DNA of 64,000 nucleotides from Bacillus sp. FJAT-14578. Its GTDB lineage: Bacteria; Bacillota; Bacilli; Bacillales; Bacillaceae_H. The notes below the pieces were generated by a model. It had not been told where the DNA came from. It ran no database searches and was given only the letters and a program-made list of their open reading frames with translations. How positions within the stretch are numbered: the stretch's first letter is position 1; the number at the start of each line of letters is the position of its first letter. This document shows, piece after piece, positions 1 to 7,058 of this stretch. Where the stretch lies: assembly GCF_000504165.1 (NCBI RefSeq), contig NZ_KI632505.1, positions 558,001 through 622,000 of the forward strand, read 5' to 3'. A program made the position numbers and the translations under genes.

Positions 1-555
1 CGGGACAATCATTCGTGAGGCATACTCGGCAAATCCGATCCCGAAAAAGTCAGCCGAGACAATATTGACGAGGTTGCTGACGACCAATGGAAGCGAGGTC
101 GTATCGGCGATAAATCCGCTCGCAATAATGAATGGAAAGACCATTTTTTCATCAAATTTCAAGGCACGGACCATGGCCAGCACAATCGGCGTCAAAATCA
201 GCGCCGCACCGTCATTCGCGAAAAAAGCTGAGACAAGCGCTCCCAGAATCGAAACATACACGAACATTTTGACTCCGCTGCCATTGGCTGCTCTTGCCAC
301 ATGCAGCGCCGCCCATTCAAAAAAGCCGATTTCATCTAAAATTAAAGAAATAATAATAATAGCAATAAAGGTAAGCGTCGCATTCCACACAATTTGCGTT
401 ACATCCATCACATCTTGAAAATCCACCACACCTGCAATGAGCGCGACAATCGCACCGCCGCAGGCAGACCAGCCAATCGACAGGTTTTTAGGCTGCCAAA
501 TGACAAGGACGAGCGTGGCCAAGAAAATCACGGACGCTAATATCGTTGATGTCAA
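1..555 (-). CDS. arsB: Arsenite efflux pump ArsB, partial (3' end outside window)
   Basis: Encodes the N-terminal 185 residues of an ArsB-family permease, which exports As(III)/Sb(III) across the cytoplasmic membrane. The reverse strand reads continuously from a TTG at 555 to the window edge. Family-like stretches are visible: LVLVIWQPKNLSIGWSACGG near the start and FFANDGAALILTPIV around residue 105, plus several hydrophobic helices. The TTG start is chosen because GGAAGGGG lies 8 bases upstream. It sits 17 bases downstream of arsR and is almost certainly co-transcribed with it, so expression should be derepressed by arsenite. No frameshift is seen. Identification as ArsB rather than another ion transporter of the same superfamily is supported by the arsR neighbour. 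Confidence 0.9.
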   Translation of the reverse strand, partial: MTSTILASVIFLATLVLVIWQPKNLSIGWSACGGAIVALIAGVVDFQDVMDVTQIVWNATLTFIAIIIISLILDEIGFFEWAALHVARAANGSGVKMFVYVSILGALVSAFFANDGAALILTPIVLAMVRALKFDEKMVFPFIIASGFIADTTSLPLVVSNLVNIVSADFFGIGFAEYASRMIVP

Positions 556-572
556 TGTTCAAACCCCTTCCG

Positions 573-917
573 TTAATCACATGAAATACGCAATCCTTTT
601 TCTTCGAGCTCTTTGAGTCGGTCATCTTGACTTGGAAGATGAGCCAATAAGCTTTGCACAAGGATATAGTACTCACTTTTTTTATTTAATGAATAAATGA
701 TCCATTGCCCTTTTCGCGACTCCTTCACTAATCCCGCATCCTTCAATTTTCGAAGGTGCTGGCTAATAGCAGGCTGGCTCATCTCGAATAAGGCAACGAA
801 TTCACATACACACGCGTCATTGCTTTCCAGCATTTTAATCATCGTAAGTCTTGTTTTATCTCCCAACAATTTAAGGATTGTTGCGGCTCTTTCAATTTCG
901 ACTACTATTTCGATCAC
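573..917 (-). CDS. arsR: ArsR-family arsenite-responsive repressor
   Basis: A 114-aa winged-helix repressor of the ArsR/SmtB family, the normal length. The recognition helix region SQPAISQHLRKLKDAGLV spans about residues 47-64. The As(III)-sensing motif is the Cys pair C36-V-C38 in DACVCEF, equivalent to the ELCVCDL motif of type I ArsR proteins; a further Cys is the penultimate residue. Start is GTG at 917, preceded by GGAGGTG with 7-base spacing. It is the first gene of the arsR-arsB operon. Two identical-geometry inverted repeats upstream (945-966 and 1202-1223) are likely its operators, giving autoregulation. Metal specificity is inferred from the Cys pair and from arsB. Confidence 0.93.
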   Translation of the reverse strand: MIEIVVEIERAATILKLLGDKTRLTMIKMLESNDACVCEFVALFEMSQPAISQHLRKLKDAGLVKESRKGQWIIYSLNKKSEYYILVQSLLAHLPSQDDRLKELEEKGLRISCD

Positions 918-944
918 TTCAGTGCACCTCCATCATTCCATCAC

Positions 945-966
945 TATATAATAATACACTTATATA
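945..966. promoter_or_regulatory. ArsR/SmtB-type operator, proximal copy
   Basis: Inverted repeat TATATAA-N8-TTATATA ending 27 bases before the arsR start codon. AT-rich imperfect dyads of this size are the usual binding sites of ArsR/SmtB repressors. The position fits promoter occlusion of arsR-arsB. A second copy with the same 8-base spacing lies at 1202-1223. Confidence 0.6.
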
Positions 967-1201
967 ATCAATTGAAAAAGTATACCTCTATGATTGGAAG
1001 AAACGCTTCAACTTATTCGTATTATGAGAAATGATTGAGGGGCCCTTCTCCTTCCTTAATGCCTTAACGGCAAAAACAAAAACCAACTAGATAAAACATA
1101 GAACAGGAATGGTAGCCAGATTCATGATTTCTGCTCACCCCTTTTGCTTTTAGAGATATTCTGAGTCGTTTTCATTCCATATCAAAATATAACAATGTAC
1201 T

Positions 1202-1223
1202 TATATAATAAAGTCCTTATATA
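1202..1223. promoter_or_regulatory. ArsR/SmtB-type operator, distal copy
   Basis: Second TATATAA-N8-TTATATA dyad, 257 bases from the first. It lies between arsR and the ynfA-like pseudogene on the other strand, about 135 bases before that gene, so it could control the rightward gene or act with the first site. The rest of the 918-1357 gap shows no other convincing gene. Confidence 0.5.
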
Positions 1224-1360
1224 AAAGCGTCAATTCATTTATTGTAAAGTCTTTGTAAAGTTTCTGCGCAATAGGAGTTCATTCCATAGACTTGGATCAA
1301 GCGGGGCAGGACAGTATAAGATGCTATATAATTTAGGATGATATTTAATGAAACAGGGTG

Positions 1361-1690
1361 ATGATCATTCTTTATACGATTTTCTTATTTGTACTTGCAG
1401 GCTTGGCTGAGATAAGCGGCGGTTATCTGATCTGGTTATGGCTTCGCGAAGGAAAGCCGCTTTACTGACTGCTTGGAGGAGCTGCATTGGCGTTATATGG
1501 CGTCGTGGCTACTTTCCAATCCTTTTCTTCTTTTGGCCGCGTCTATGCCGCTTATGGCGGAATTTTCATCATTCTCTCCGTATTATGGGGCTGGGGCATT
1601 GATAAAAAGACGCCTGATACATATGACTGGATTGGAGCTTTTATTTGTTTAATCGGTGTATCAGTCATGCTTTGGGCACCAAGGCAATAA
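1361..1690 (+). pseudogene. YnfA-family (UPF0060) small membrane protein broken by in-frame TGA
   Basis: The frame starting at ATG 1361 (or GTG 1358) reads like a full-length YnfA/UPF0060 protein of about 109 residues with four predicted membrane helices (for example AEISGGYLIWLWLREGKPLY, then ALYGVVATFQSF, then YDWIGAFICLIGVSVML). Codon 36, at 1466-1468, is TGA exactly where the family has a Trp after GKPLY, so a single TGG to TGA change explains the break. Everything before and after is in the same frame, which marks this as a very recent nonsense mutation. The downstream part could restart at TTG 1487. Function of the family is not established; some members are thought to be SMR-like efflux proteins. 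Confidence 0.85.
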
Positions 1691-1692
1691 TT

Positions 1693-1728
1693 AAACAAAG
1701 AGATCGGGCTGGCCCGATCTCTTTGTTT
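1693..1728. terminator. Bidirectional terminator
   Basis: Perfect 17-bp stem with a 2-base loop (AAACAAAGAGATCGGGC paired with its complement), A-rich on one side and T-rich on the other. It separates the ynfA pseudogene from the convergent flavoprotein gene. Confidence 0.85.
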
Positions 1729-1824
1729 AATGAAGAAGCTATTTGTATTTGTCATCCGGCATGGTTAATCGTCATCGTCGCTTCCCCTTTCATCTCCCCA
1801 AATCAGGGGGTGTCAAAATCTTTT

Positions 1825-3201
1825 TCAACAGCTTGAATTCGTCGTACAGCATGAAGTTTTCGATTTTAAATTCACACTGCAAACACCCGTTTCAGGCAAA
1901 TCGAGCTCAACTTTTTTCGCTGCCTTCTCGTCTCCGGCAAGATGGGCTATCACAGATCGGACTTGTTCATAACCGGTTGCCATGAGGAAAGTCGGGGCAC
2001 GCCCGTAGCTTTTCGCTCCTACAATGTAAAAATCTTTTTCCGGCTGGCGAAGCTCTTTCTCTCCATGTGGCCGGACCGTCCCGCAGCTATGGATGTTCGG
2101 ATCAATGAGCGGGGCCAGCGCTTCCACGCTTTCCACAGCGGAATCAATCGCTGTACGAATTTCGCGGACCATCATCAAATCCGGTCGGCTCCCCGCATTG
2201 ACGATCATCTCATCTACATCCGGGATGATTCTCTCTTTTCCATTTTGGCTGCCCATGATTTCTATTTTGTTCATTGACTTTTTAACATTTCGGATAAGGA
2301 ACGGGGTGAAAATGGTGACCTTTCCGTCGTCGACCAGTTGATGGATACGGCTGCCGAGCGCCCCTCTCGCTGCAAGTGCATCTTTTTCTTCGCCCCCATA
2401 CGCCTCTTCCACGCGCTGGCGTCTCATGATCCAAACAATGTCCGTTTTCGGATGAACCTCTTTCAATTGAGCCAAATCCAATAAGGCATTGATGGCGGAA
2501 TGTCCGCCCCCAACAACAGCCACACGCTTATTCGCATAGCGCTCCCGTTCTCTCCCCAAAATATCTGGGATGCCGTAAACCATTTGTTGTTGAAGAGATT
2601 GTTCCTCTTTCAGCCAAATACCGCTCGAGTTCGCAGGATTCGGATTCCCCCACGTACCGGAAGCGTCCAATACCGCTCTCGCTTCAAACGTTGTCAGCAT
2701 GCCCTCTTTTTCTGCATGAATGACAAAAGGCTGCTGCTCACGATTTGCGGTTTTCATTTTGTCCGTATCTTTCCGTCCAATCGACAACACCTTTGTGTGA
2801 AAATGTAAGTGGGGCTGGATTTCCGGAATATCGGCAAGCGGCTGTAAATATTGCTCGACAAGCTCTTTTCCTGTCGGCAGCGCCTCTAAATCCGGCGTTT
2901 GCCAGCCATGCTTTTCCAATAATGCGGAGGCCGCTTTGTCGATGTTATAACGCCATGGCGAGAATAAACGGACATGGCCCCATGTTAAAATATTGGCTCC
3001 CGCTTGTGCCCCCGCTTCCAGCAAGATAAAAGCCTCTCCCCGTTTCGCTAAATGCGCGGCAGCAGCCAAACCTACCGGGCCGCCGCCAATAATCGCGACA
3101 GGCAGTTTGTTTGTTTCACTTTTTTGTGTATGAGTTTGAACCACTTCCGTTTCGGAAGCACAGCACCCCTCTGCTTTGAGTGAAATGTTCCATTTTGTCA
3201 T
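1825..3201 (-). CDS. FAD/NAD(P)-dependent oxidoreductase (flavin monooxygenase-like) with Cys-rich tails
   Basis: A 458-aa cytoplasmic flavoprotein. The FAD-binding Rossmann motif is AIIGGGPVGLAAAAHLA (residues 37-53) and the NAD(P)-binding motif is VAVVGGGHSAINALL (227-241), the two-dinucleotide layout of FMO/thioredoxin-reductase-like enzymes. It lacks a CxxC active site between them. Unusual are the extensions: a CC pair at residues 13-14 and a C-terminal tail with Cys at 441, 451, 452 and 458, which could bind a thiophilic metalloid. It starts at ATG 3201 with AGGAGGAG upstream. The promoter region has three ATCAA-N6-TTGAT dyads. The nearby arsRB and the Cys tails suggest a role in arsenic or organoarsenical metabolism (ArsO-like), but this is inference; the substrate is unknown. 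Confidence 0.75.
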   Translation of the reverse strand: MTKWNISLKAEGCCASETEVVQTHTQKSETNKLPVAIIGGGPVGLAAAAHLAKRGEAFILLEAGAQAGANILTWGHVRLFSPWRYNIDKAASALLEKHGWQTPDLEALPTGKELVEQYLQPLADIPEIQPHLHFHTKVLSIGRKDTDKMKTANREQQPFVIHAEKEGMLTTFEARAVLDASGTWGNPNPANSSGIWLKEEQSLQQQMVYGIPDILGRERERYANKRVAVVGGGHSAINALLDLAQLKEVHPKTDIVWIMRRQRVEEAYGGEEKDALAARGALGSRIHQLVDDGKVTIFTPFLIRNVKKSMNKIEIMGSQNGKERIIPDVDEMIVNAGSRPDLMMVREIRTAIDSAVESVEALAPLIDPNIHSCGTVRPHGEKELRQPEKDFYIVGAKSYGRAPTFLMATGYEQVRSVIAHLAGDEKAAKKVELDLPETGVCSVNLKSKTSCCTTNSSC

Positions 3202-3247
3202 GAACCTTCTCCTCCTATACGTTCATTATGATCGATACCCATTTTAA

Positions 3248-3433
3248 ATCAAAAAAAGTTGATTTAATGGATAAAAAATAATTTAGAACAAACTTTTAAA
3301 CCTCTGTTCAATACTAAAAGGATGGGACAAACATTTTATGATGCAATGCTCTCTTTTAAATCAATTTTTCTTGATATTTCAATCATATACAATTTTTTCC
3401 GTTTGCACAACTATTAAATCAAAAAAAGTTGAT
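3248..3433. promoter_or_regulatory. Three ATCAA-N6-TTGAT operators before the flavoprotein gene
   Basis: Dyads at 3248-3263, 3360-3375 and 3418-3433, each ATCAA, six bases, TTGAT. The first and third have the same spacer AAAAAG; the middle one has TTTTTC, that is the same sequence on the other strand. This resembles operators reported for ArsR-family repressors of Bacillus. The first lies 47 bases before the flavoprotein start. A fourth identical site is at 21856-21871. The rest of the 3202-3567 gap contains the start region of the rightward exonuclease gene. Confidence 0.65.
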
Positions 3434-3567
3434 TTTAAATTTAAGATAAGAAAAACGAAAAGATACAAAATTTAAGGGATGATTAATAAGGAAAAAACTT
3501 ATAAAATAAAAAGATATGTAAATGTAACGAAAACCACTTTAAATAGATAGAAAGAGAGGAACTTGAT

Positions 3568-4167
3568 TTGCCTGAAAAAAATATACAACTCGCTGCCATT
3601 CTGGATATCGAGACAACGGGGTTAAGCCCTCAAGACTGCGACATCATTGAGGCAGCCATCATTTTATTTTCGTATGATGCCATGACGGGTGAGGTATTGG
3701 AAATCGTGGAGGAACATTCCGGTTTTAATATGCCCTCATCTCCGATCAACCCTTACATCACAAGGTTGACCGGGATTACAAATAAAATGGTCCAAAATCA
3801 GAAGCTGGATGACGTGAAAATAATGGACCTGCTTCAGCAAGCACATGGTATCATCGCTCATAACGCTTCGTTTGACCGCAGCTTTTTGCTTAAACGCTAT
3901 CCGGAATTGGCCGAAAAACGCTGGCATTGCTCGATGCGTTCCGTGAAATGGAAAGATTACGGCTTTATGAACAAAAAGCTGGACACTTTACTTGAAGGAC
4001 ACGGCATCATAAGGGAAAACGCCCACCGTGCAATGGACGATGTAAAAGCAACATTACAGCTTTTACAATCGGAAAACCCCTACGGTAACTATTATCTTCT
4101 GGAAGTCATGAAAAAGGCGATGAGCAAACCGAAGGGGATTTTATCCTCCTCTGTCAAAAAGGTGTAA
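3568..4167 (+). CDS. DnaQ-like 3'-5' exonuclease (DEDDh family)
   Basis: A 199-aa protein of the RNase T/DnaQ fold, which removes nucleotides from 3' ends of nucleic acid using two metal ions. The three exonuclease motifs are present: D13-x-E15 in ILDIETTGLS, D103 in HNASFDRSF, and H153-x4-D158 in HRAMDD. This is the length of a free-standing epsilon-like domain, without the helicase or polymerase parts seen in larger proteins. The start is TTG 3568, with AGAGAGGA 7 bases upstream. It stands alone, divergent from the flavoprotein gene. Role in repair or RNA turnover cannot be told from sequence. Confidence 0.88.
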   Translation: MPEKNIQLAAILDIETTGLSPQDCDIIEAAIILFSYDAMTGEVLEIVEEHSGFNMPSSPINPYITRLTGITNKMVQNQKLDDVKIMDLLQQAHGIIAHNASFDRSFLLKRYPELAEKRWHCSMRSVKWKDYGFMNKKLDTLLEGHGIIRENAHRAMDDVKATLQLLQSENPYGNYYLLEVMKKAMSKPKGILSSSVKKV

Positions 4168-4281
4168 CAATTCATCCAAAACCGTAAGATGGACAAATAC
4201 TCTAATTGGAATTTCATGTTAAAATACAGAGGCATAAAGGAAGATTGATGCACATTTTTCCATTTCTGGTGGTGATAAAAG

Positions 4282-4497
4282 TTGGTTAAAACCGTATTGG
4301 TAGCATTGTTATCCTTTATCGTTGTAAGCGGCTTGCTGATTTGGATCGGATATTCATTCAATCTTGAGTGGCTGATGTTCAGCTTTTATGAAGAGACGGC
4401 TGCAGGGTTTGAAGCGGGCGGCTCCGTCATCGCCTTTACCATCGGATTGATTTGCAGTTATATAATTGGAACTCTTTACAACAAAAGGGTTACCTAG
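4282..4497 (+). CDS. Small two-helix membrane protein, function unknown
   Basis: A 71-aa protein with two hydrophobic helices, roughly residues 3-24 and 48-66, joined by an acidic segment (FYEETAAGFEAGGS). The likely start is TTG 4282, preceded by GGTGGTG at 7-base spacing. It follows the exonuclease gene by about 115 bases and is closed by a strong terminator, so it may be a separate unit. I do not recognise the family. Confidence 0.6.
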   Translation: MVKTVLVALLSFIVVSGLLIWIGYSFNLEWLMFSFYEETAAGFEAGGSVIAFTIGLICSYIIGTLYNKRVT

Positions 4498-4530
4498 TGA
4501 TCATCCTAAAACCGGCGATATGGGCGTTAA

Positions 4531-4570
4531 CTAAAAAACGTTTGGGCAACAGCCCAAACGTTTTTTTAGT
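4531..4570. terminator. Bidirectional terminator
   Basis: Stem with core CGTTTGGGC/GCCCAAACG and loop AACA, flanked by A and T runs, between the convergent small membrane gene and the Cof hydrolase gene. Confidence 0.85.
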
Positions 4571-4591
4571 TTATTTTTCAATTCCCCACTC

Positions 4592-5344
4592 TTACAACAC
4601 CCAATGACGAATGGCTTGGGCCACGCCGTCTTCCGCGTTGGTCCCGGTTACCCAGTCGGAGGCCTCTTTGACGATTGGTTGCGCATTCCCCATCGCTACG
4701 CCGCAGCCCGCCTCTTTAATCATGGCGATATCATTGAGGCTATCTCCCATGGCAATCACTTCATCCATCGAAATGTCAAGCTTGTCGCAAACAGTGTGAA
4801 GTGCTTTCGCTTTATTGATTCCAACCGCATTTACTTCAATATTCGTCAGACTGGAGTTCGTGATTTCAAGCCCGTCATTTTTTGAAAGTTCCGCTAAAAT
4901 GGTTTCTCTCACTTCATCCTCGTCGATATCGAATCCAAATTTCAGCCATTGATGGGAAGAAATGTCCTCCGGAAACTCTTCACGCCATACTTTATCGCTC
5001 GTCACGGCCCAAAAGCGGGTATTATGCGTATTCTTTAATTCCCACATCATTTCGATATGTGCAGCGTCAAGGATATTTCGTTCCAATAAATTCCCTGCAC
5101 AATCCCATATTTCACTTCCATTCACCGTCACAAGGTAGGAAGAGAGTTTAAGAGATTCAGCAAATTCACGGCAAGTCAAAATGGAACGCCCCGTACTCAA
5201 CACGACATGGACACCCTTTGCCTGTGCCTCCTCAATCGCTTGACGATTCCCCTCAGAAATTTTTCCTTCTTCGTTCAACAAAGTTCCATCCATATCCAAT
5301 GCAATCAGCTTAAAATCCTTTTTGGTGTTATTGGCATCTCTCAC
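4592..5344 (-). CDS. Cof-type HAD-superfamily phosphatase
   Basis: A 250-aa cytoplasmic HAD hydrolase of the Cof (type IIB) group, which dephosphorylates small sugar phosphates or cofactors. Motif I is LIALDMDGTLL (nucleophile in DMDGT, about residues 16-20), motif II VVLSTGRS, and motif IV GDSLNDIAMIKEAG, near residue 200, with the Asp pair that binds Mg. Start is GTG 5344 with AAAGGA upstream; a downstream ATG would cut into the fold. It is preceded by a small gene on the same strand with an 18-base gap, probably one operon. The specific substrate cannot be predicted. Confidence 0.88.
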   Translation of the reverse strand: MRDANNTKKDFKLIALDMDGTLLNEEGKISEGNRQAIEEAQAKGVHVVLSTGRSILTCREFAESLKLSSYLVTVNGSEIWDCAGNLLERNILDAAHIEMMWELKNTHNTRFWAVTSDKVWREEFPEDISSHQWLKFGFDIDEDEVRETILAELSKNDGLEITNSSLTNIEVNAVGINKAKALHTVCDKLDISMDEVIAMGDSLNDIAMIKEAGCGVAMGNAQPIVKEASDWVTGTNAEDGVAQAIRHWVL

Positions 5345-5362
5345 TATGTATCATTCCTTTCT

Positions 5363-5689
5363 CTAAAGCTTGTTTTCTAATTTAAGCTCCTCGATTGAGA
5401 TTTGCTTTTTTCTTATAATTTCATTAGTATTAGCATCATAATGATAGATTTCTATTGTTCCCCCAGTCTCCCATGCCGAGTCACCTGATAAGATGCCAAA
5501 ATCGCCGTTCTCCAACGGAATGACATTTTTATAATAATTTGATGGTGAAGGCTGTATGGTATCATTATTGTCGTCTACGTTAACATGGACATTTTTTCCC
5601 GAAAAGAATAAAAGAACGATTGTCATCACCACTAGGGTTATGCGTATCCTTCTTAATTCTATCATATATTCATCCATCATCCTGTTCAC
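5363..5689 (-). CDS. Hypothetical membrane-anchored protein
   Basis: Up to 108 residues: an N-terminal basic stretch, one hydrophobic helix (about 16-30, ITLVVMTIVLLFF), then a hydrophilic outside domain. That domain contains NYYKNVIPLENGDFGIL and a segment GGTIEIYHYDANTNEIIRKK that reads like one or two beta hairpins. The start is uncertain: GTG 5689 or the ATGs at codons 4-5. It is immediately upstream of the Cof hydrolase gene and probably co-transcribed. Family not recognised. Confidence 0.5.
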   Translation of the reverse strand: MNRMMDEYMIELRRIRITLVVMTIVLLFFSGKNVHVNVDDNNDTIQPSPSNYYKNVIPLENGDFGILSGDSAWETGGTIEIYHYDANTNEIIRKKQISIEELKLENKL

Positions 5690-5803
5690 CCGCTTTCCAT
5701 CAGCTACAAGGGATATTTTACCATATTTTATTCATTTATTTAACTCGGAACAACTGAATAGAACTATTTCAATAAAAAAAGATCATTTATTTTAAAAAAG
5801 GTA

Positions 5804-5832
5804 TTGCCAACCTATCTAGTATGTAGTAATAT
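5804..5832 (+). promoter_or_regulatory. Sigma-A-type promoter of the tRNA gene
   Basis: -35 TTGCCA (5804-5809), 17-base spacer, -10 TAATAT (5827-5832), placed about 40 bases before the tRNA 5' end. Confidence 0.6.
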
Positions 5833-5872
5833 TTAATCAAGACGTTGGTACACAAACACCGACTTACATAAC

Positions 5873-5945
<73 letters not shown>

Positions 5946-5948
5946 TCC

Positions 5949-5982
5949 AAAACACCATTTCAATTGAAATGGTGTTTTTTTA
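5949..5982 (+). terminator. tRNA terminator, perfect 30-base palindrome plus T tract
   Basis: Arms AAAACACCATTTCAA and complement with no unpaired base, followed by TTTTTTT. Starts 4 bases after the tRNA 3' end. Confidence 0.85.
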
Positions 5983-6087
5983 TTAAAAGAAAAACTTTAT
6001 TTAAACCACAATGTTGATCTGGTAAAGACACACACCTTTCTGTTTCAAATGAAATAGGCTAATAAAAAAACAGAAGGGGTAACCAAC

Positions 6088-6288
6088 ATGGGGAATAACC
6101 ATGATCATGAAATTATTGATACTGTCATTTCTTTGTTAGACATTTTTACCATTATTCTTGTGGAGGAAAACCCTATTATCGGAATCGTGCTTGTCGCTCT
6201 GATGAAAACCGTTACGAAAGATCGAATTTTGAGGATTTTGTTAATCGTGCTAGTTATTGTTTTAGGTGTAACTTTGCAAGAGGAATAG
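6088..6288 (+). CDS. Small hydrophobic membrane protein, function unknown
   Basis: A 66-aa protein with an HDHE-containing N-terminus and two hydrophobic helices (about 10-25 and 48-62). Start ATG 6088 is set by AAGGGG 8 bases upstream. No operon partner. I do not recognise the family; its composition (many Ile, Val, Leu) fits either a small membrane regulator or a toxin-like peptide, with no evidence for either. Confidence 0.55.
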   Translation: MGNNHDHEIIDTVISLLDIFTIILVEENPIIGIVLVALMKTVTKDRILRILLIVLVIVLGVTLQEE

Positions 6289-6490
6289 TTGGATATGCGG
6301 GCTTATTTCGAGAACAAAATAACTGTTTTCCCTCATTTGAATCCATTGTACATCCCAACAGACTGAGCCCACGTGTCATTCACTTTCATATAAACAACCT
6401 AAGAATCCCCATGTTTTTTCCACTTCCTTGAACCATCCACCTTATGTTATCATTTTTTACTGTGTGAATAGCGCGAAAGACAGGAAGGTG

Positions 6491-6763
6491 ATGGAATTGA
6501 ATACAGATAAGAAATTGGAAGAAATCTCTCATTCTTTATTTCTTCTCTTACTCGAGGAATTAAAAAACGTAACGGGGAACCTTGAAGAGGATAAGGAAAC
6601 GAACAGCTTCGAGCAGATCAGACGACTGTTCTCGGCCATCCGGCAATTAGACCCGCAAAGAGGCAATCGGATCCGAACTGAATTCCATATCTCTTCATGG
6701 GAAGTATACATCGATGATCAGCCCCACATTAGAAAACTTCACCCTTACTTAAACATCATATAA
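6491..6763 (+). CDS. Hypothetical 90-aa cytoplasmic protein
   Basis: Soluble, mostly helical and acidic: MELNTDKKLEEISHSLFLLL at the start, then an EDKETNSFEQIRRLF segment and a C-terminal SSWEVYIDDQPHIRKLHPY. A longer frame exists from 6428, but AGGAAGG lies just before ATG 6491, which I take as the start. Stands alone between two intergenic hairpins. Function not recognised. Confidence 0.55.
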   Translation: MELNTDKKLEEISHSLFLLLLEELKNVTGNLEEDKETNSFEQIRRLFSAIRQLDPQRGNRIRTEFHISSWEVYIDDQPHIRKLHPYLNII

Positions 6764-6780
6764 TAAGTATCATCATTAGC

Positions 6781-6884
6781 ATGGAGACTGTCCCATAAGT
6801 CTCTATTGGATCACAAAAACTGATTTTTAAAAGGCCCCGTCACGAATCCCTGATTTTACTGGATTTTTTCGACGGGGCCTTTCA
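6781..6884. repeat. Degenerate intergenic repeat with terminator-like hairpin
   Basis: Contains two nested dyads: GAGACT...AGTCTC (6783-6802) and AAAGGCCCCGTC...GACGGGGCCTTT (about 6829-6884). The right half (CTGATTTTACTGGAT...CGACGGGGCCT) is clearly similar to 21758-21790 (CTGATTTTAATGGAT...CGACGAGGCCT), so this looks like a diverged copy of a small repeated element rather than a plain terminator. The remaining gap to 7058 shows nothing recognisable. Confidence 0.45.
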
Positions 6885-7058
6885 TGTTTCCGTTGAATCT
6901 CATTCGAACTTTATTTTGGGGCTTTTGTATTCACCATTGATACTGTAAACCAAAACATGCTTCCTTTGTTGGGGGCACTGTTCAAAAACCGGTTAGTCCA
7001 TTCATCGAGAAGAAAGTCACGACTTCCTCCCTTCCCCTTCATTTAAAGTCGAAGCCGT

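Noticed and set aside
1361..1690. Selenocysteine or recoded TGA in the ynfA-like gene
   Set aside because: The family has Trp there and no selenocysteine signal or insertion machinery is seen; a nonsense mutation is simpler.
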